Part shown: one piece after another, positions 43,353-51,845 of the stretch
How positions within the stretch are numbered: position 1 is the first letter of the stretch
Layout: every line of letters begins with the position of its first letter
Assembly: GCF_010468615.1 (NCBI RefSeq)
Contig: NZ_WUEH01000002.1
Span: 124,001-188,000, forward strand
Source of the DNA: Pseudodesulfovibrio sp. JC047
GTDB taxonomy: Bacteria > Desulfobacterota > Desulfovibrionia > Desulfovibrionales > Desulfovibrionaceae
DNA: 64,000 nt
Direction: 5' to 3'
Translations under genes and position numbers: made by a program
Notes under the pieces: generated by a model
The model's input: the letters and a program-made list of their open reading frames with translations, nothing else
What the model was told of the DNA's origin: nothing
The model's database searches: none

Positions 43353-45851
43353 CTAAAGGAGTTTTTTCCCTGCATTGAAAGCAGCGTAGTTCGCGTTCCA
43401 GATCGCGGGCTTGGGGCTGACATTCTTGAGGGCCTGGAACCAGAATTCCTCGGGGAAGGCATCAAATGGAGACAGGGTGCTCAATGCGCCCATCATGACG
43501 ACATTTGCGATGCGACCAGTCGCGTCACCCAATTCCAAAGCGGCCTTGAGCACATCGACAATAACGACATTATACCCTGCCAGCGCATCGGTGATCGCTT
43601 CGGTTGACGGATACATGGCCTCGTCCACACCATGCGGAAGCACCTCTGTATCGGCCAGCAAAACCATGCCGCCGGGACGGAGCGTGTTCAAAAAGCCGGG
43701 CCGGAGCACTTCACTTTTTTCCATGCTGACCAGACAATCGGCCGTACCGGGCAACAAGGTCGGTGAAATGGCTGCTCCACAACTGAAGGTGGACACCACC
43801 GGACCGCCCATCTGGGCCATGCCGTGGGTCTCGCCCTTGACCACGTTGGTGTCATCATATCCGGCCAAAAACGCCAGTTGCGTCAACACGCGACCAAAGA
43901 AAAGGTTGCCCTGACCGCCGACACCACGAATGGCGACAGCGAGACGTTCCGGAAGTGAAAGCGCACTCTTTTCCGGCAGGATCAATGTCTCGGGTGCATC
44001 CGGCAGCGTGACGCGGGCCGAGGTTTCGGTCTCGGATGGTTCGGCCACGGAGATGGCCTTGACCGGACACATCTGGGCACAGGCAGCGGCCTGGCTCACA
44101 CAGCCGGTACACAAATTATTGAACGACGGCAGTCCGTCCTTGTCCGCCTGAATGCCCGGACAGATCTGACACAATCCACACCGTTTGCAGATATCCGCAT
44201 TCACGGTCATCTTTGTTCCGTAGGCAGATTTTGGGACCTTGCGGATGCACGATCCCGTGACCACGAGCGTCGTGAATTCGCCTTTCTCCGCATTGGCCAG
44301 AGCCTCGGTCAAACCGCGCCGAATGGCCTTGCGATCATATCCACTCGCTTCGATGACCTGTGCGCCATGCGCGGCCAGTGTCTTCTGAAGATCAAAGGAA
44401 TTCTCATGCCCGGCAAGGTTCACAGGTGAAGTCGGCCCAGGCTGACCGCCTGTCATGGCCGTCCAGTTGTTATCGAGAATGACCTTGACGCCCGGGACAT
44501 TCCTGAACAGCGTGTTCCTGGTCGCGTCCAACCCGCTATGACACTCCGTGCCATCTCCCAACACACTGATGCACTTGGCGGCCTTGTCGGGATTGGCAAG
44601 GACGTATCCCATCCGGTTGCCTTCGCTGGCCCCCATGGCCAAGCCCGTGTCAACCGCATCCATGAAATGAAGCAGGGTATTACAGCCGATATCACCGAAA
44701 CTGGCTTCGATTTCCCCTTTCTTCTTCATCTGACGAACGGTTTCGCCAAACAGCCGATACGGACATCCGGCACAGATCATGGGTGGCCGTTTGAGCGGCT
44801 CCACGCCGTGAACGAGAGTTTCTTCCAAAGGATATCCCAACAGTGCGGACACCGATGCAGGGTCCCACTCGGTACGAGTATCTGTTTCCGCCTTGCCCAC
44901 AACGGCCAGCCCCTCGCGCTCGATGGCTTCCTGAAGGTACCGATATCCGTCTTCGACCACGTACACCGGCCCGTCAATGGCCGCATGAAATTCTCGAATC
45001 CGCTCCATGGGCAATGGCACGGTCAATCCGAGCGACAGGATATCGAAATCCTTGCCCAAAGACTGTCGCACTTCCCGAACCATGATGTCGCCTGCGCCAC
45101 AGGTAATGATACCGACTTTTCCGGCACCCTTTTCCCAGACATTCAACGGGCTTTGTTCGGCCATGGTTTTCAGGGCGGGCCACCGCTCGGTCACCACCAG
45201 ATCATAATTCTTGCGGGCAACCACCGGCAACGTATTGAATTCGCTAAGCGGAACCGTCACCGCGGCGCGCTCACGGGTCTTCTGCTCCGTCAAACGAACC
45301 AGCCCTTCACTGTGACACAAGGTGCCACTGACAAGAATCACGCAGGGGGTTCTGTACTCACGGCTGATATTGGCAGCGATTTCACTGGCGATGTGCAATT
45401 CCTGATGGTTGCGCGGCTCAAAAACAGGGATGAACGAACTCCGAATCAAGGGCCGGGGGTCAACAAGATGCTGGGTCGAACTGGGGGTGAAATCGGCGGC
45501 CACGTAGTAAACCAACGCGCCACGCTCCTCCGTGAAAAAAGCCGAACTCGTCAGCAAGTCACCCGCCTGAAACAACCCCGGAATCTTCATGGTGACAACA
45601 CAGTCGTTGCCAGCCATGGAATGACCATGGGCAACGGCCACCGCTGTCGCCTCGCTCACGGACCAGCCCACTTCAATCAGATCCTGAACATTGCTCAATC
45701 CCTTGTCGATGACCTCGGTACTCGGTGTTCCGGGATATCCGTCCACCGCATGAATACCGGACCGCACACATCCCACCGCAAAGGCGATGTTCCCCTGGAG
45801 GACAGTGGCTTTACCGGCTTCACTGGTGCACAATTTCTTGATTGGATTCAT
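43353..45851 (-). CDS. Indolepyruvate:ferredoxin oxidoreductase, alpha and beta subunits fused
   Basis: An 832-residue enzyme. Residues 1-545 form the IorA part: pyrimidine-binding domain (G-Y-P-G-T-P-S-T-E-V), core, and the thiamine-diphosphate domain with G-D-G-T-E-C-H-S-G-L and N-N-W-T-A-M-T-G-G-Q. A ferredoxin domain follows (about 548-620) with C-K-R-C-G-L-C-Q-I-C-P and C-T-G-C-V-S-Q. Residues about 645-832 are the IorB gamma-type domain (R-G-V-G-G-Q-G-N-L-F). It oxidises arylpyruvates from aromatic amino acids to aryl-CoA with reduction of ferredoxin. IorA and IorB are usually separate proteins. The ADP-forming ligase downstream completes a substrate-level energy pathway. Confidence 0.93.
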   Translation of the reverse strand: MNPIKKLCTSEAGKATVLQGNIAFAVGCVRSGIHAVDGYPGTPSTEVIDKGLSNVQDLIEVGWSVSEATAVAVAHGHSMAGNDCVVTMKIPGLFQAGDLLTSSAFFTEERGALVYYVAADFTPSSTQHLVDPRPLIRSSFIPVFEPRNHQELHIASEIAANISREYRTPCVILVSGTLCHSEGLVRLTEQKTRERAAVTVPLSEFNTLPVVARKNYDLVVTERWPALKTMAEQSPLNVWEKGAGKVGIITCGAGDIMVREVRQSLGKDFDILSLGLTVPLPMERIREFHAAIDGPVYVVEDGYRYLQEAIEREGLAVVGKAETDTRTEWDPASVSALLGYPLEETLVHGVEPLKRPPMICAGCPYRLFGETVRQMKKKGEIEASFGDIGCNTLLHFMDAVDTGLAMGASEGNRMGYVLANPDKAAKCISVLGDGTECHSGLDATRNTLFRNVPGVKVILDNNWTAMTGGQPGPTSPVNLAGHENSFDLQKTLAAHGAQVIEASGYDRKAIRRGLTEALANAEKGEFTTLVVTGSCIRKVPKSAYGTKMTVNADICKRCGLCQICPGIQADKDGLPSFNNLCTGCVSQAAACAQMCPVKAISVAEPSETETSARVTLPDAPETLILPEKSALSLPERLAVAIRGVGGQGNLFFGRVLTQLAFLAGYDDTNVVKGETHGMAQMGGPVVSTFSCGAAISPTLLPGTADCLVSMEKSEVLRPGFLNTLRPGGMVLLADTEVLPHGVDEAMYPSTEAITDALAGYNVVIVDVLKAALELGDATGRIANVVMMGALSTLSPFDAFPEEFWFQALKNVSPKPAIWNANYAAFNAGKKLL

Positions 45852-45926
45852 TCTTTTGGTCTCCTGATGGTTTATCGTGCTCTTGGGGGATCGCCATGGT
45901 CATCCCCATCACAAGTGCATGGAGCT

Positions 45927-45955
45927 GTATTATATAAAGTCAGACTTTATGTCAA
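45927..45955 (-). promoter_or_regulatory. Promoter and operator of the iorAB-type operon
   Basis: On the minus strand TTGACA (45955-45950) and TAATAC (45932-45927) are 17 bases apart. A perfect inverted repeat ATAAAGTC-A-GACTTTAT (45934-45950 read on plus) fills the spacer. The core GTC-N-GAC is that of FadR-subfamily regulators. A FadR-type regulator gene is divergent 210 bases away, so it is the likely ligand-responsive repressor. Confidence 0.7.
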
Positions 45956-46162
45956 CGCACTCTTCTATTTTTTAGTACCAATTTAAACATTGAAATATTT
46001 GCTCTTTTTAATATATTCAATCTTTCTAGTTCGGACAAATATCCTTTGTGAGAACTTTTTACTCATATAAAAAGTTAAAAGAACAGACATAAAGGCCAAC
46101 GAATCGACAGCGGCCGATATATACGGTATTGTCGATAAAATTCAGTTAAAAAAGGACGTCTC

Positions 46163-46900
46163 ATGGGTGGCAAGCCGAAGAAAGACACATCTCACCGGAA
46201 TCAAGGCCGATGCGAAGATGTCGTTGCGACCATCAAACGCGAAATTCTCCTCAAACAGTATGTGCCGGGCGACGCCTTGCTCCGCGAGGAGTTGCTCGCC
46301 AAACGGTACGGTGTCAGCCGGACCATGGTCCGAGAAGCCCTCGGGGTGTTGAAAACCCAGGGGTATCTGGAATCCAAACGGGGCAAAAGCGGCGGGACAT
46401 TTGTCAAGAACATCATCGAATCCAGTGCGATGGGGAACCTTTTTGGCGACCTGATACTCATGGGTTCCATGAGTATCAACGACCTGCTTGCGGCCCGGTT
46501 GCTCATTGAGCCTGAAGGATGCCGTCTGGCAGCCATGAATGCCTCGCCCCGCGACTTGCAAAAACTTGAAGACATCATTCAACTCGTCTCCACCGAAAGC
46601 GACGAGATCAAGAAAACCGAAGCGAACGTCAAATTTCACATCCAGATCGGCAAACTCAGCGGCAATCCCTTTTATGAGATGTCGATCCGCAGTTTCATGA
46701 GCTTCACAACAATGTTTACCCAAAAACTCGGGTCGGCTGCCGTCAAGATTCACAATGATTCTGACCACCAAAAGATTCTGGACGCATTGAAGGCCCGTGA
46801 TCCTCAGCTTGTCTATGAAGTCATGTACGTCCACGTCTCGGGTATGAAGGAAAACATGGTGTCCATGGAAAAAATGCTTCGTGACGCCCATCTCGGTTAA
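46163..46900 (+). CDS. GntR-family regulator, FadR/FCD type
   Basis: A 245-residue transcription factor. The N-terminal winged helix (about 14-80) reads D-A-L-L-R-E-E-L-L-A-K-R-Y-G-V-S-R-T-M-V-R-E-A-L. The C-terminal all-helical FCD domain (about 95-225) has metal-binding His residues typical of the FadR/LldR group. Ligands in this group are organic acids such as lactate, pyruvate or acyl-CoA. The gene lies between the 2-oxoacid oxidoreductase operon and the lut operon, and both have a matching operator, so it is a good candidate for the shared regulator. The ATG follows AAGGA. Confidence 0.93.
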   Translation: MGGKPKKDTSHRNQGRCEDVVATIKREILLKQYVPGDALLREELLAKRYGVSRTMVREALGVLKTQGYLESKRGKSGGTFVKNIIESSAMGNLFGDLILMGSMSINDLLAARLLIEPEGCRLAAMNASPRDLQKLEDIIQLVSTESDEIKKTEANVKFHIQIGKLSGNPFYEMSIRSFMSFTTMFTQKLGSAAVKIHNDSDHQKILDALKARDPQLVYEVMYVHVSGMKENMVSMEKMLRDAHLG

Positions 46901-46921
46901 CCACTTGATTTTCGACAAAGC

Positions 46922-46957
46922 AAAGGCTGACGCACCCCGTGCGCCAGCCTTTTTTTC
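46922..46957. terminator. Bidirectional terminator between gntR-type and lutC genes
   Basis: AAAGGCTGACGCAC and GTGCGCCAGCCTTT pair with one mismatch around CCC, followed by T residues on the plus strand. Confidence 0.85.
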
Positions 46958-47018
46958 AGTATAAAAGCCCACCGTATCCTGGTGTCAACAAACACGATTT
47001 TCCTGGTTCGATCATGAA

Positions 47019-47693
47019 TTACACCGCAGAATCATCGACAATCAGCACGATCAGCTTGACTGGCCCGTGAATACCGACACGCAGGGTGTTTTCAATATCA
47101 GCCGATTTGGACGGTCCCGAAATGAGGACCGCATTCCGAGGCCGTCTTTCCACCCAGTCGAATTTCTCAACCGCTGCGGAAAACGACGGATATATTTCTG
47201 AAGTCCGCACGGCTGCGATGTACACCGGAGGCACCAGAGACAGAAGCCTCGGCTCCACCTTATCCGGCCACAACAGCACGGCGGCTTCGTCCGCGATACC
47301 CGCTTTGACACTGGTAATCGAGGCCTTGGCCGTGGCGAACAGGATGTCCTTGCTGTCGGGATTCTCATTGTCCCAATACAACAATTCGGCGTCATCATCG
47401 CCCCATTCCTCAGCGATTTTCTGCCCGATCCATGTGGTCGGTGCCTGAATCAGATTCTCCAACGAATGGTCCTGCAAAACAGCACGGACCGTGGGAATAA
47501 CATCCTTGAGCGAACACCGAAGCACGGTGCTCCAGGTCGCTTCCATTCTTTCGGCAAATTCGTCCACCACCTCGGCGTGGGACCGTTTTCCTTTTTCAGA
47601 TTCGGGAAACCACGGCTCGACAGGCTCGGGATAGGCACTATTTTTCCCGGCTCTCAACCGTGAAAGAATCGCTGTGCGCGCATTACTTGCCAT
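47019..47693 (-). CDS. lutC: LutC-type LUD domain protein
   Basis: A 224-residue protein of the LUD/YkgG family (LutC), third gene of the lactate-oxidation cluster. Typical features are the C-terminal half with I-A-D-E-A-A-V-L-L-W-P, then N-A-V-L-I-S-G-P-S-K-S-A-D-I-E and H-G-P-V-K-L-I-V-L-I-V-D. LutABC oxidises L-lactate to pyruvate in the iron-sulfur route first found in Bacillus. The ATG at 47693 follows AAGGAGGAAG. It overlaps the end of lutB by 11 bases; the longer open frame (to 47810) is discarded. Confidence 0.9.
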   Translation of the reverse strand: MASNARTAILSRLRAGKNSAYPEPVEPWFPESEKGKRSHAEVVDEFAERMEATWSTVLRCSLKDVIPTVRAVLQDHSLENLIQAPTTWIGQKIAEEWGDDDAELLYWDNENPDSKDILFATAKASITSVKAGIADEAAVLLWPDKVEPRLLSLVPPVYIAAVRTSEIYPSFSAAVEKFDWVERRPRNAVLISGPSKSADIENTLRVGIHGPVKLIVLIVDDSAV

Positions 47694-49092
47694 TGTCTTC
47701 CTCCTTGAGCAAATCGAGCATTCCTTTTGAGGCGAATTCGGGACGGACACGGCTGTCTGTCCACGCCTTGAGCGGGCCCCATGCGGGCATGACCTGCCCG
47801 GTGTGGGCAAAGGTCTTCCGGGTCATGGACCGCAGACCGCCAGACGTCATGACCTTGGCCCAGAAACTCCAGGCTGCGGTTTCATTGAACGTCCGGTTGG
47901 TTCCATGCCCCTGCACGACCCCGGCCTTGTCAACGCCTTCAACCCGCAACCGACGAACAATGTCAGGAATGGGAATCATCACGGGACAAACTTCGCTACA
48001 GGCACCGCACAAAGACGATGCGGCCGCCATATATCCATGTTTATCCAGCCCATTGAGCTGGGGCATGATCATGGTCCCGATGGGACCGGGATAAGTGGCA
48101 TCATAGGCATGACCACCAATCCGTTTGAAAATGGGACAATGGTTGATGCAGGCTCCACACCGCAGACATTGCAGACTCTGCCGCAATTCCGGGTCTTTGT
48201 GGATATTGGATCGTCCGTTGTCCAACAACACCAGATGGACCTGTTCAGGCCCTTCGGGATGCCCCTCGGAGCGGGGACCACTGACCATGTTGAAATAGGT
48301 GCTGATACGCTGGCCCGTGGCCGAACCAACAAGCATCCGCAGGGCGAGCGGCAAATCAACCATCCGCTCCACGACTTTTTCAATGCCGGTGATGGCGATA
48401 TGCACCTTGGGAACAGACGCGCACATCCGGGCGTTCCCCTCATTTTCAACCACGGAAATGGTGCCGGTTTCCGCCACCGCGAAATTGACACCAGTCACGC
48501 CCACGTCAGCCGTTCGGAACCGTTCCCGCAGATACTTGCGCGCCTCGGCCTGAAGGATGTCCGGGTCACTGGTATATTCAGTGCCCAAATTATCCGTAAA
48601 CGCCTCGCCAACCTGCTCCTTGGTCACATGCAGGGCCGGAGCAATGATGTGAAATGGCGGTTCTTTCCTGAGCTGAATGATGAATTCACCCAAATCAGTT
48701 TCCATGGGCACACAGTCATGTTTTTCCAGATAGTCATTGAGGTGGATTTCCTCGGTGACCATGGACTTGCTCTTGACCAACGTCCGACCATTCACGCTCT
48801 GCATGATCTTCAGGACAATGGCACTGGCCTCTTCGCCGGTTTCCGCCCAATGCACCTGAACACCGTTTGCCGTACACTCCTTTTCCAGTCGTTCCAGCAC
48901 GTCTGGCAATCGGCCCACAACACGCTGTTTGATATCCCGAATACATTCGCGCATGGCTTCGGTCTTGTCGGAATCCGTGAACAGACTGGCCCGGCCTCGC
49001 CGGAAATTGCCCATGACAAATTCGAGATGACCGCGTTGCGCCTTGTTCGACAGGGCCTTTTTCACATTGGCGGTGAAGTGGTCGTTACCCAT
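47683..49092 (-). CDS. lutB: LutB-type iron-sulfur protein
   Basis: A 469-residue protein combining a LUD domain (about 60-290) and a ferredoxin-type domain with two cysteine sets: C-L-R-C-G-A-C-I-N-H-C-P and C-G-A-C-S-E-V-C-P. In LutABC this subunit carries the clusters that move electrons from lactate oxidation. The ATG at 49092 follows GGGAGCGG and overlaps the end of lutA by eight bases. Overlaps through the three lut genes indicate coupled translation. Confidence 0.93.
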   Translation of the reverse strand: MGNDHFTANVKKALSNKAQRGHLEFVMGNFRRGRASLFTDSDKTEAMRECIRDIKQRVVGRLPDVLERLEKECTANGVQVHWAETGEEASAIVLKIMQSVNGRTLVKSKSMVTEEIHLNDYLEKHDCVPMETDLGEFIIQLRKEPPFHIIAPALHVTKEQVGEAFTDNLGTEYTSDPDILQAEARKYLRERFRTADVGVTGVNFAVAETGTISVVENEGNARMCASVPKVHIAITGIEKVVERMVDLPLALRMLVGSATGQRISTYFNMVSGPRSEGHPEGPEQVHLVLLDNGRSNIHKDPELRQSLQCLRCGACINHCPIFKRIGGHAYDATYPGPIGTMIMPQLNGLDKHGYMAAASSLCGACSEVCPVMIPIPDIVRRLRVEGVDKAGVVQGHGTNRTFNETAAWSFWAKVMTSGGLRSMTRKTFAHTGQVMPAWGPLKAWTDSRVRPEFASKGMLDLLKEEDNGK

Positions 49093-49834
49093 TGATCCGC
49101 TCCCAGATGAAGTCGGCAATGTGGACCCCTTTCACGGGTGAATTCTTTTTCTTCAAATGCCCGGCAATATTCATCAGACATCCACAGTCGCCCACAATAA
49201 AGAGATCGACGCCGGTTTTCTCGATGTACATGGCCTTGTCCCGAACCATGGCCTCGGACAACTCCGGCTCCTTGACCGAAAAAGTCCCACCAAAGCCGCA
49301 ACATTCATGCTCATTTTCCAAAGGAACGAGAGTCACATTTTCAAGTTGCTCCAGCAGCGCCTTGGAGTCTTCCACACAGTGCATTTCCCGTTCAGCGTGA
49401 CAGGACGAATGCCATGTCACGCGTTTGGGTGCGCCCTTGTCTTCATACTGAACCTTCAGCGTCGCATTGAGGTATTGCGTTAATTCGTGGATCCGCTTGG
49501 AGAACCGGCAGACCATGCCATACTCCGGCCGTCCCTCGAACAACCGGGGGTAATGGTACCGCATCATGGCCGCACACGATCCCGAAGGAACGATAATCGG
49601 ATGCTCGTTGTCCTTGAAGACTTCAACCTGATGCAGGGCGACCTTGCGGGTCTGGTCCATGTAGCCGGAGTTGTAGGCTGGCTGACCGCAACAGCTCTGA
49701 TCCTCGGGATACACCACATCCAGCCCTTCGCGACGAAGGAGTTTGATACCGGCCATACCGTATTCGGGATAACACATGTCAACAAGGCAGGTGCCGAAAT
49801 AATTGACGATTCCCGATGTATTGCTTGAACTCAT
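49085..49834 (-). CDS. lutA: LutA-type CCG-domain protein
   Basis: A 249-residue protein with two CCG domains. Cys-rich motifs of the family occur twice: F-G-T-C-L-V-D, then S-C-C-G-Q-P-A in the first half and S-S-C-H-A-E, then E-C-C-G-F-G-G in the second. These ligate a 4Fe-4S cluster in related heterodisulfide-reductase subunits. It is the first of three lut genes and lies six bases after the transporter gene, so transporter and lactate oxidase are one operon. Confidence 0.93.
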   Translation of the reverse strand: MSSSNTSGIVNYFGTCLVDMCYPEYGMAGIKLLRREGLDVVYPEDQSCCGQPAYNSGYMDQTRKVALHQVEVFKDNEHPIIVPSGSCAAMMRYHYPRLFEGRPEYGMVCRFSKRIHELTQYLNATLKVQYEDKGAPKRVTWHSSCHAEREMHCVEDSKALLEQLENVTLVPLENEHECCGFGGTFSVKEPELSEAMVRDKAMYIEKTGVDLFIVGDCGCLMNIAGHLKKKNSPVKGVHIADFIWERING

Positions 49835-49840
49835 GATTGC

Positions 49841-51019
49841 CTACCTTTCCGCCTTGGCTGCGGCCATGCTGTACGCATCGCTTGCCTCGGCCTTCCAAAG
49901 GCCCACGCCCCTGAGAATGACGGGCAGGCAGATAACAATCAATGCCATCCAGCCGACAGCACCGAATCCGGTGGCCACCAGCGGAATCAGTCCGAACTGA
50001 GCCACGCCCCAACAGACGATGAGCAACAGCAAGGAAGCGAGAATGGAATGTTTCCGATTGTTCTCGGCCTTTTGCGCTTCGTTCATGTTCCGGCCAAACA
50101 GAATGACCAAACGGTTTGCGACACCAAAGATAAGGGACACGCCCGTGGACACGGATGCCACGATCAAGGTGATGGACAAGACGATCGGCATGATCTGTCC
50201 GCCGATGCCTTTCTGAACAACGAACAGTGACGGCACAACCTGCGTCAATGAGCCTTCGTCATAGAAAGAGATAATACCGAAATAGGCCAGATACAGAATA
50301 CCCGCATTGAGAAGGAACCCGACAAACGCGGCTTTCTTCAAATCTTTGGTATCCGGACAGGCCTTGGCGTGCACGATATATGCGCCGATGGCACAGCCCT
50401 GCAATCCACCGTATTTCAATCCCCACCACAGGGCTTCCCATACGGAGGTATCCGAACTGGCAGCAGATGTCGCGTCATGAATCGTTTTGAGGTTCGCCAT
50501 AATCTTCGGAAAAAAGGCGATGATATTCGGGACATACACACCCAACAGACAGATCATCATGAAAATGGAAATAACAGTGGCAACCTTGCGCACCAGGTCC
50601 GCACCAAAAATGGTCAACAGGAAAATGACCAGACCGATAACAACCGTATTAAGGAGAAAGTTTGTTCCGAGCATCGCCTCCAAGGTGGACCCACTGGTCG
50701 CAAAAGCCACAGCCGTCGCCAAAATCATCGTCACATTCAACACCACCGAATGAATGGGACTCATGATTTTTTCAAACGGGTAGTAAATCCGTTTGGCCCA
50801 TGAAGCATAGTCATACGTGTTATATTTAACCGCCAGAACCCAGCCGAAATACAATGTAAGCCCCGTTGTGGCCATCGCGACTGCGGGCATGAAAACTGCC
50901 GTCCAATGATGCCGGATGAAGAAATCGACCGGCTGACGACCAGAGGCAAACCCACCGCCGAAATGAACGCTAAACCATACAAACGCAAGACTGAAATACG
51001 TCAAGTTTCGTTTGCTCAT
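49841..51019 (-). CDS. YkvI-like membrane transporter, first gene of the lut operon
   Basis: A 392-residue protein with about ten to twelve hydrophobic segments. The N-terminal F-V-W-F-S-V-H-F-G-G-G-F-A-S-G-R-Q is characteristic of the YkvI group in the amino acid-polyamine-cation transporter superfamily. It leads the lut operon, so lactate or a related organic acid is a plausible substrate; most lut clusters instead use an LctP/LldP permease, so this would be a substitution (inference). The ATG at 51019 follows TGGAG; a second in-frame ATG at 51034 lies upstream of that site. Confidence 0.85.
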   Translation of the reverse strand: MSKRNLTYFSLAFVWFSVHFGGGFASGRQPVDFFIRHHWTAVFMPAVAMATTGLTLYFGWVLAVKYNTYDYASWAKRIYYPFEKIMSPIHSVVLNVTMILATAVAFATSGSTLEAMLGTNFLLNTVVIGLVIFLLTIFGADLVRKVATVISIFMMICLLGVYVPNIIAFFPKIMANLKTIHDATSAASSDTSVWEALWWGLKYGGLQGCAIGAYIVHAKACPDTKDLKKAAFVGFLLNAGILYLAYFGIISFYDEGSLTQVVPSLFVVQKGIGGQIMPIVLSITLIVASVSTGVSLIFGVANRLVILFGRNMNEAQKAENNRKHSILASLLLLIVCWGVAQFGLIPLVATGFGAVGWMALIVICLPVILRGVGLWKAEASDAYSMAAAKAER

Positions 51020-51845
51020 AACTGAAAACTCCATTTTTTAAACACGGTTAAATACCACTCAGTTACTTTTTCATGGACTTGGACGCCGACAATTTAGGCC
51101 TAAATTGCATCTCCTGTAGCGGTATAGCTGTACAAAAGACGGACTTTTAATACGACCATTACAAAATTGTGTCAATACGATTATGACATTTTTGCGACAT
51201 AACCACGCTGACCCATTTTTTTGTTATAGCGTAACTAACAAACATGATTAGTTTAAATTAAAAATAGAACGCGCTCGATATTCAGTTCTATAAGGTCATA
51301 CAATAAGATTTTATCAGCATCAAAACTGCGAAATCTCATGAAAATTTAGGGAAATGAAAAGAAAGCATAGTGTTAAATTCCGAATTAAACCGGTATTATA
51401 CATGTCATTCGATATTTCTTACACGCTAAAAATGAAAACATCATACATATTAGAATACGCTAACACTTTGAAATATTGTGACTAGATTAAAAAGAAAAGA
51501 GGAAAGACTGCACGCCTTTCCTCTCGCATCAAGAAAGACACCCCGTCTTCTTGAATCAAAAGAGCATAATACGATTTAAACACACGCATTGTACCTGCTT
51601 TCGTCTTTTCTCTTGAGAAGAAGGACAACGCTTCGCACGACAAAATCCGCCGAAGGGGAAAACCGTATTTCTCAATAACTCCAGATATTCAACATGAATA
51701 CATTATCAATGTTATTTGAAATGCCCACATCTTCTCCCCTCGGCACTGTGACACAAGCACGCTGTCCCATAAAAAAATATATAATAGGACTAAAAGGTCA
51801 AATATCGTATCCATCTAAAAAATATGAACTTCAAGGGAGCATCTT
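51020..51845. other. 826-base AT-rich intergenic region
   Basis: This holds the lut promoter at its left end and the chemoreceptor promoter at its right. GAGGAAAG/CTTTCCTC (about 51510-51527) and AAGAAAGAC/GTCTTCTT (about 51532-51553) are two weak hairpins in the middle. I see no supported gene: the 96-residue frame at 51694 overlaps the chemoreceptor start and lacks family likeness. Confidence 0.6.
51090..51175 (-). promoter_or_regulatory. Promoter and operators of the lut operon
   Basis: On the minus strand TTGACA (51175-51170) and TATTAA (51152-51147) are 17 bases apart, a good sigma-70-type promoter. AAAGTCCGTCTTT overlaps the likely start site (51147-51135) and matches the AAAGTCNGACTTT motif of the ior promoter with one mismatch. 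A perfect 18-base palindrome CAATTTAGGCCTAAATTG (51090-51107) lies in the leader and may be a second operator. Confidence 0.65.

Noticed and set aside
44538-45986. 482-codon plus-strand open frame
   Set aside because: Antisense to the indolepyruvate oxidoreductase gene; a shadow of GC-biased codons.
47803-49095. 430-codon plus-strand open frame
   Set aside because: Antisense to lutB with no family likeness; lutB has all its cluster motifs on the minus strand.
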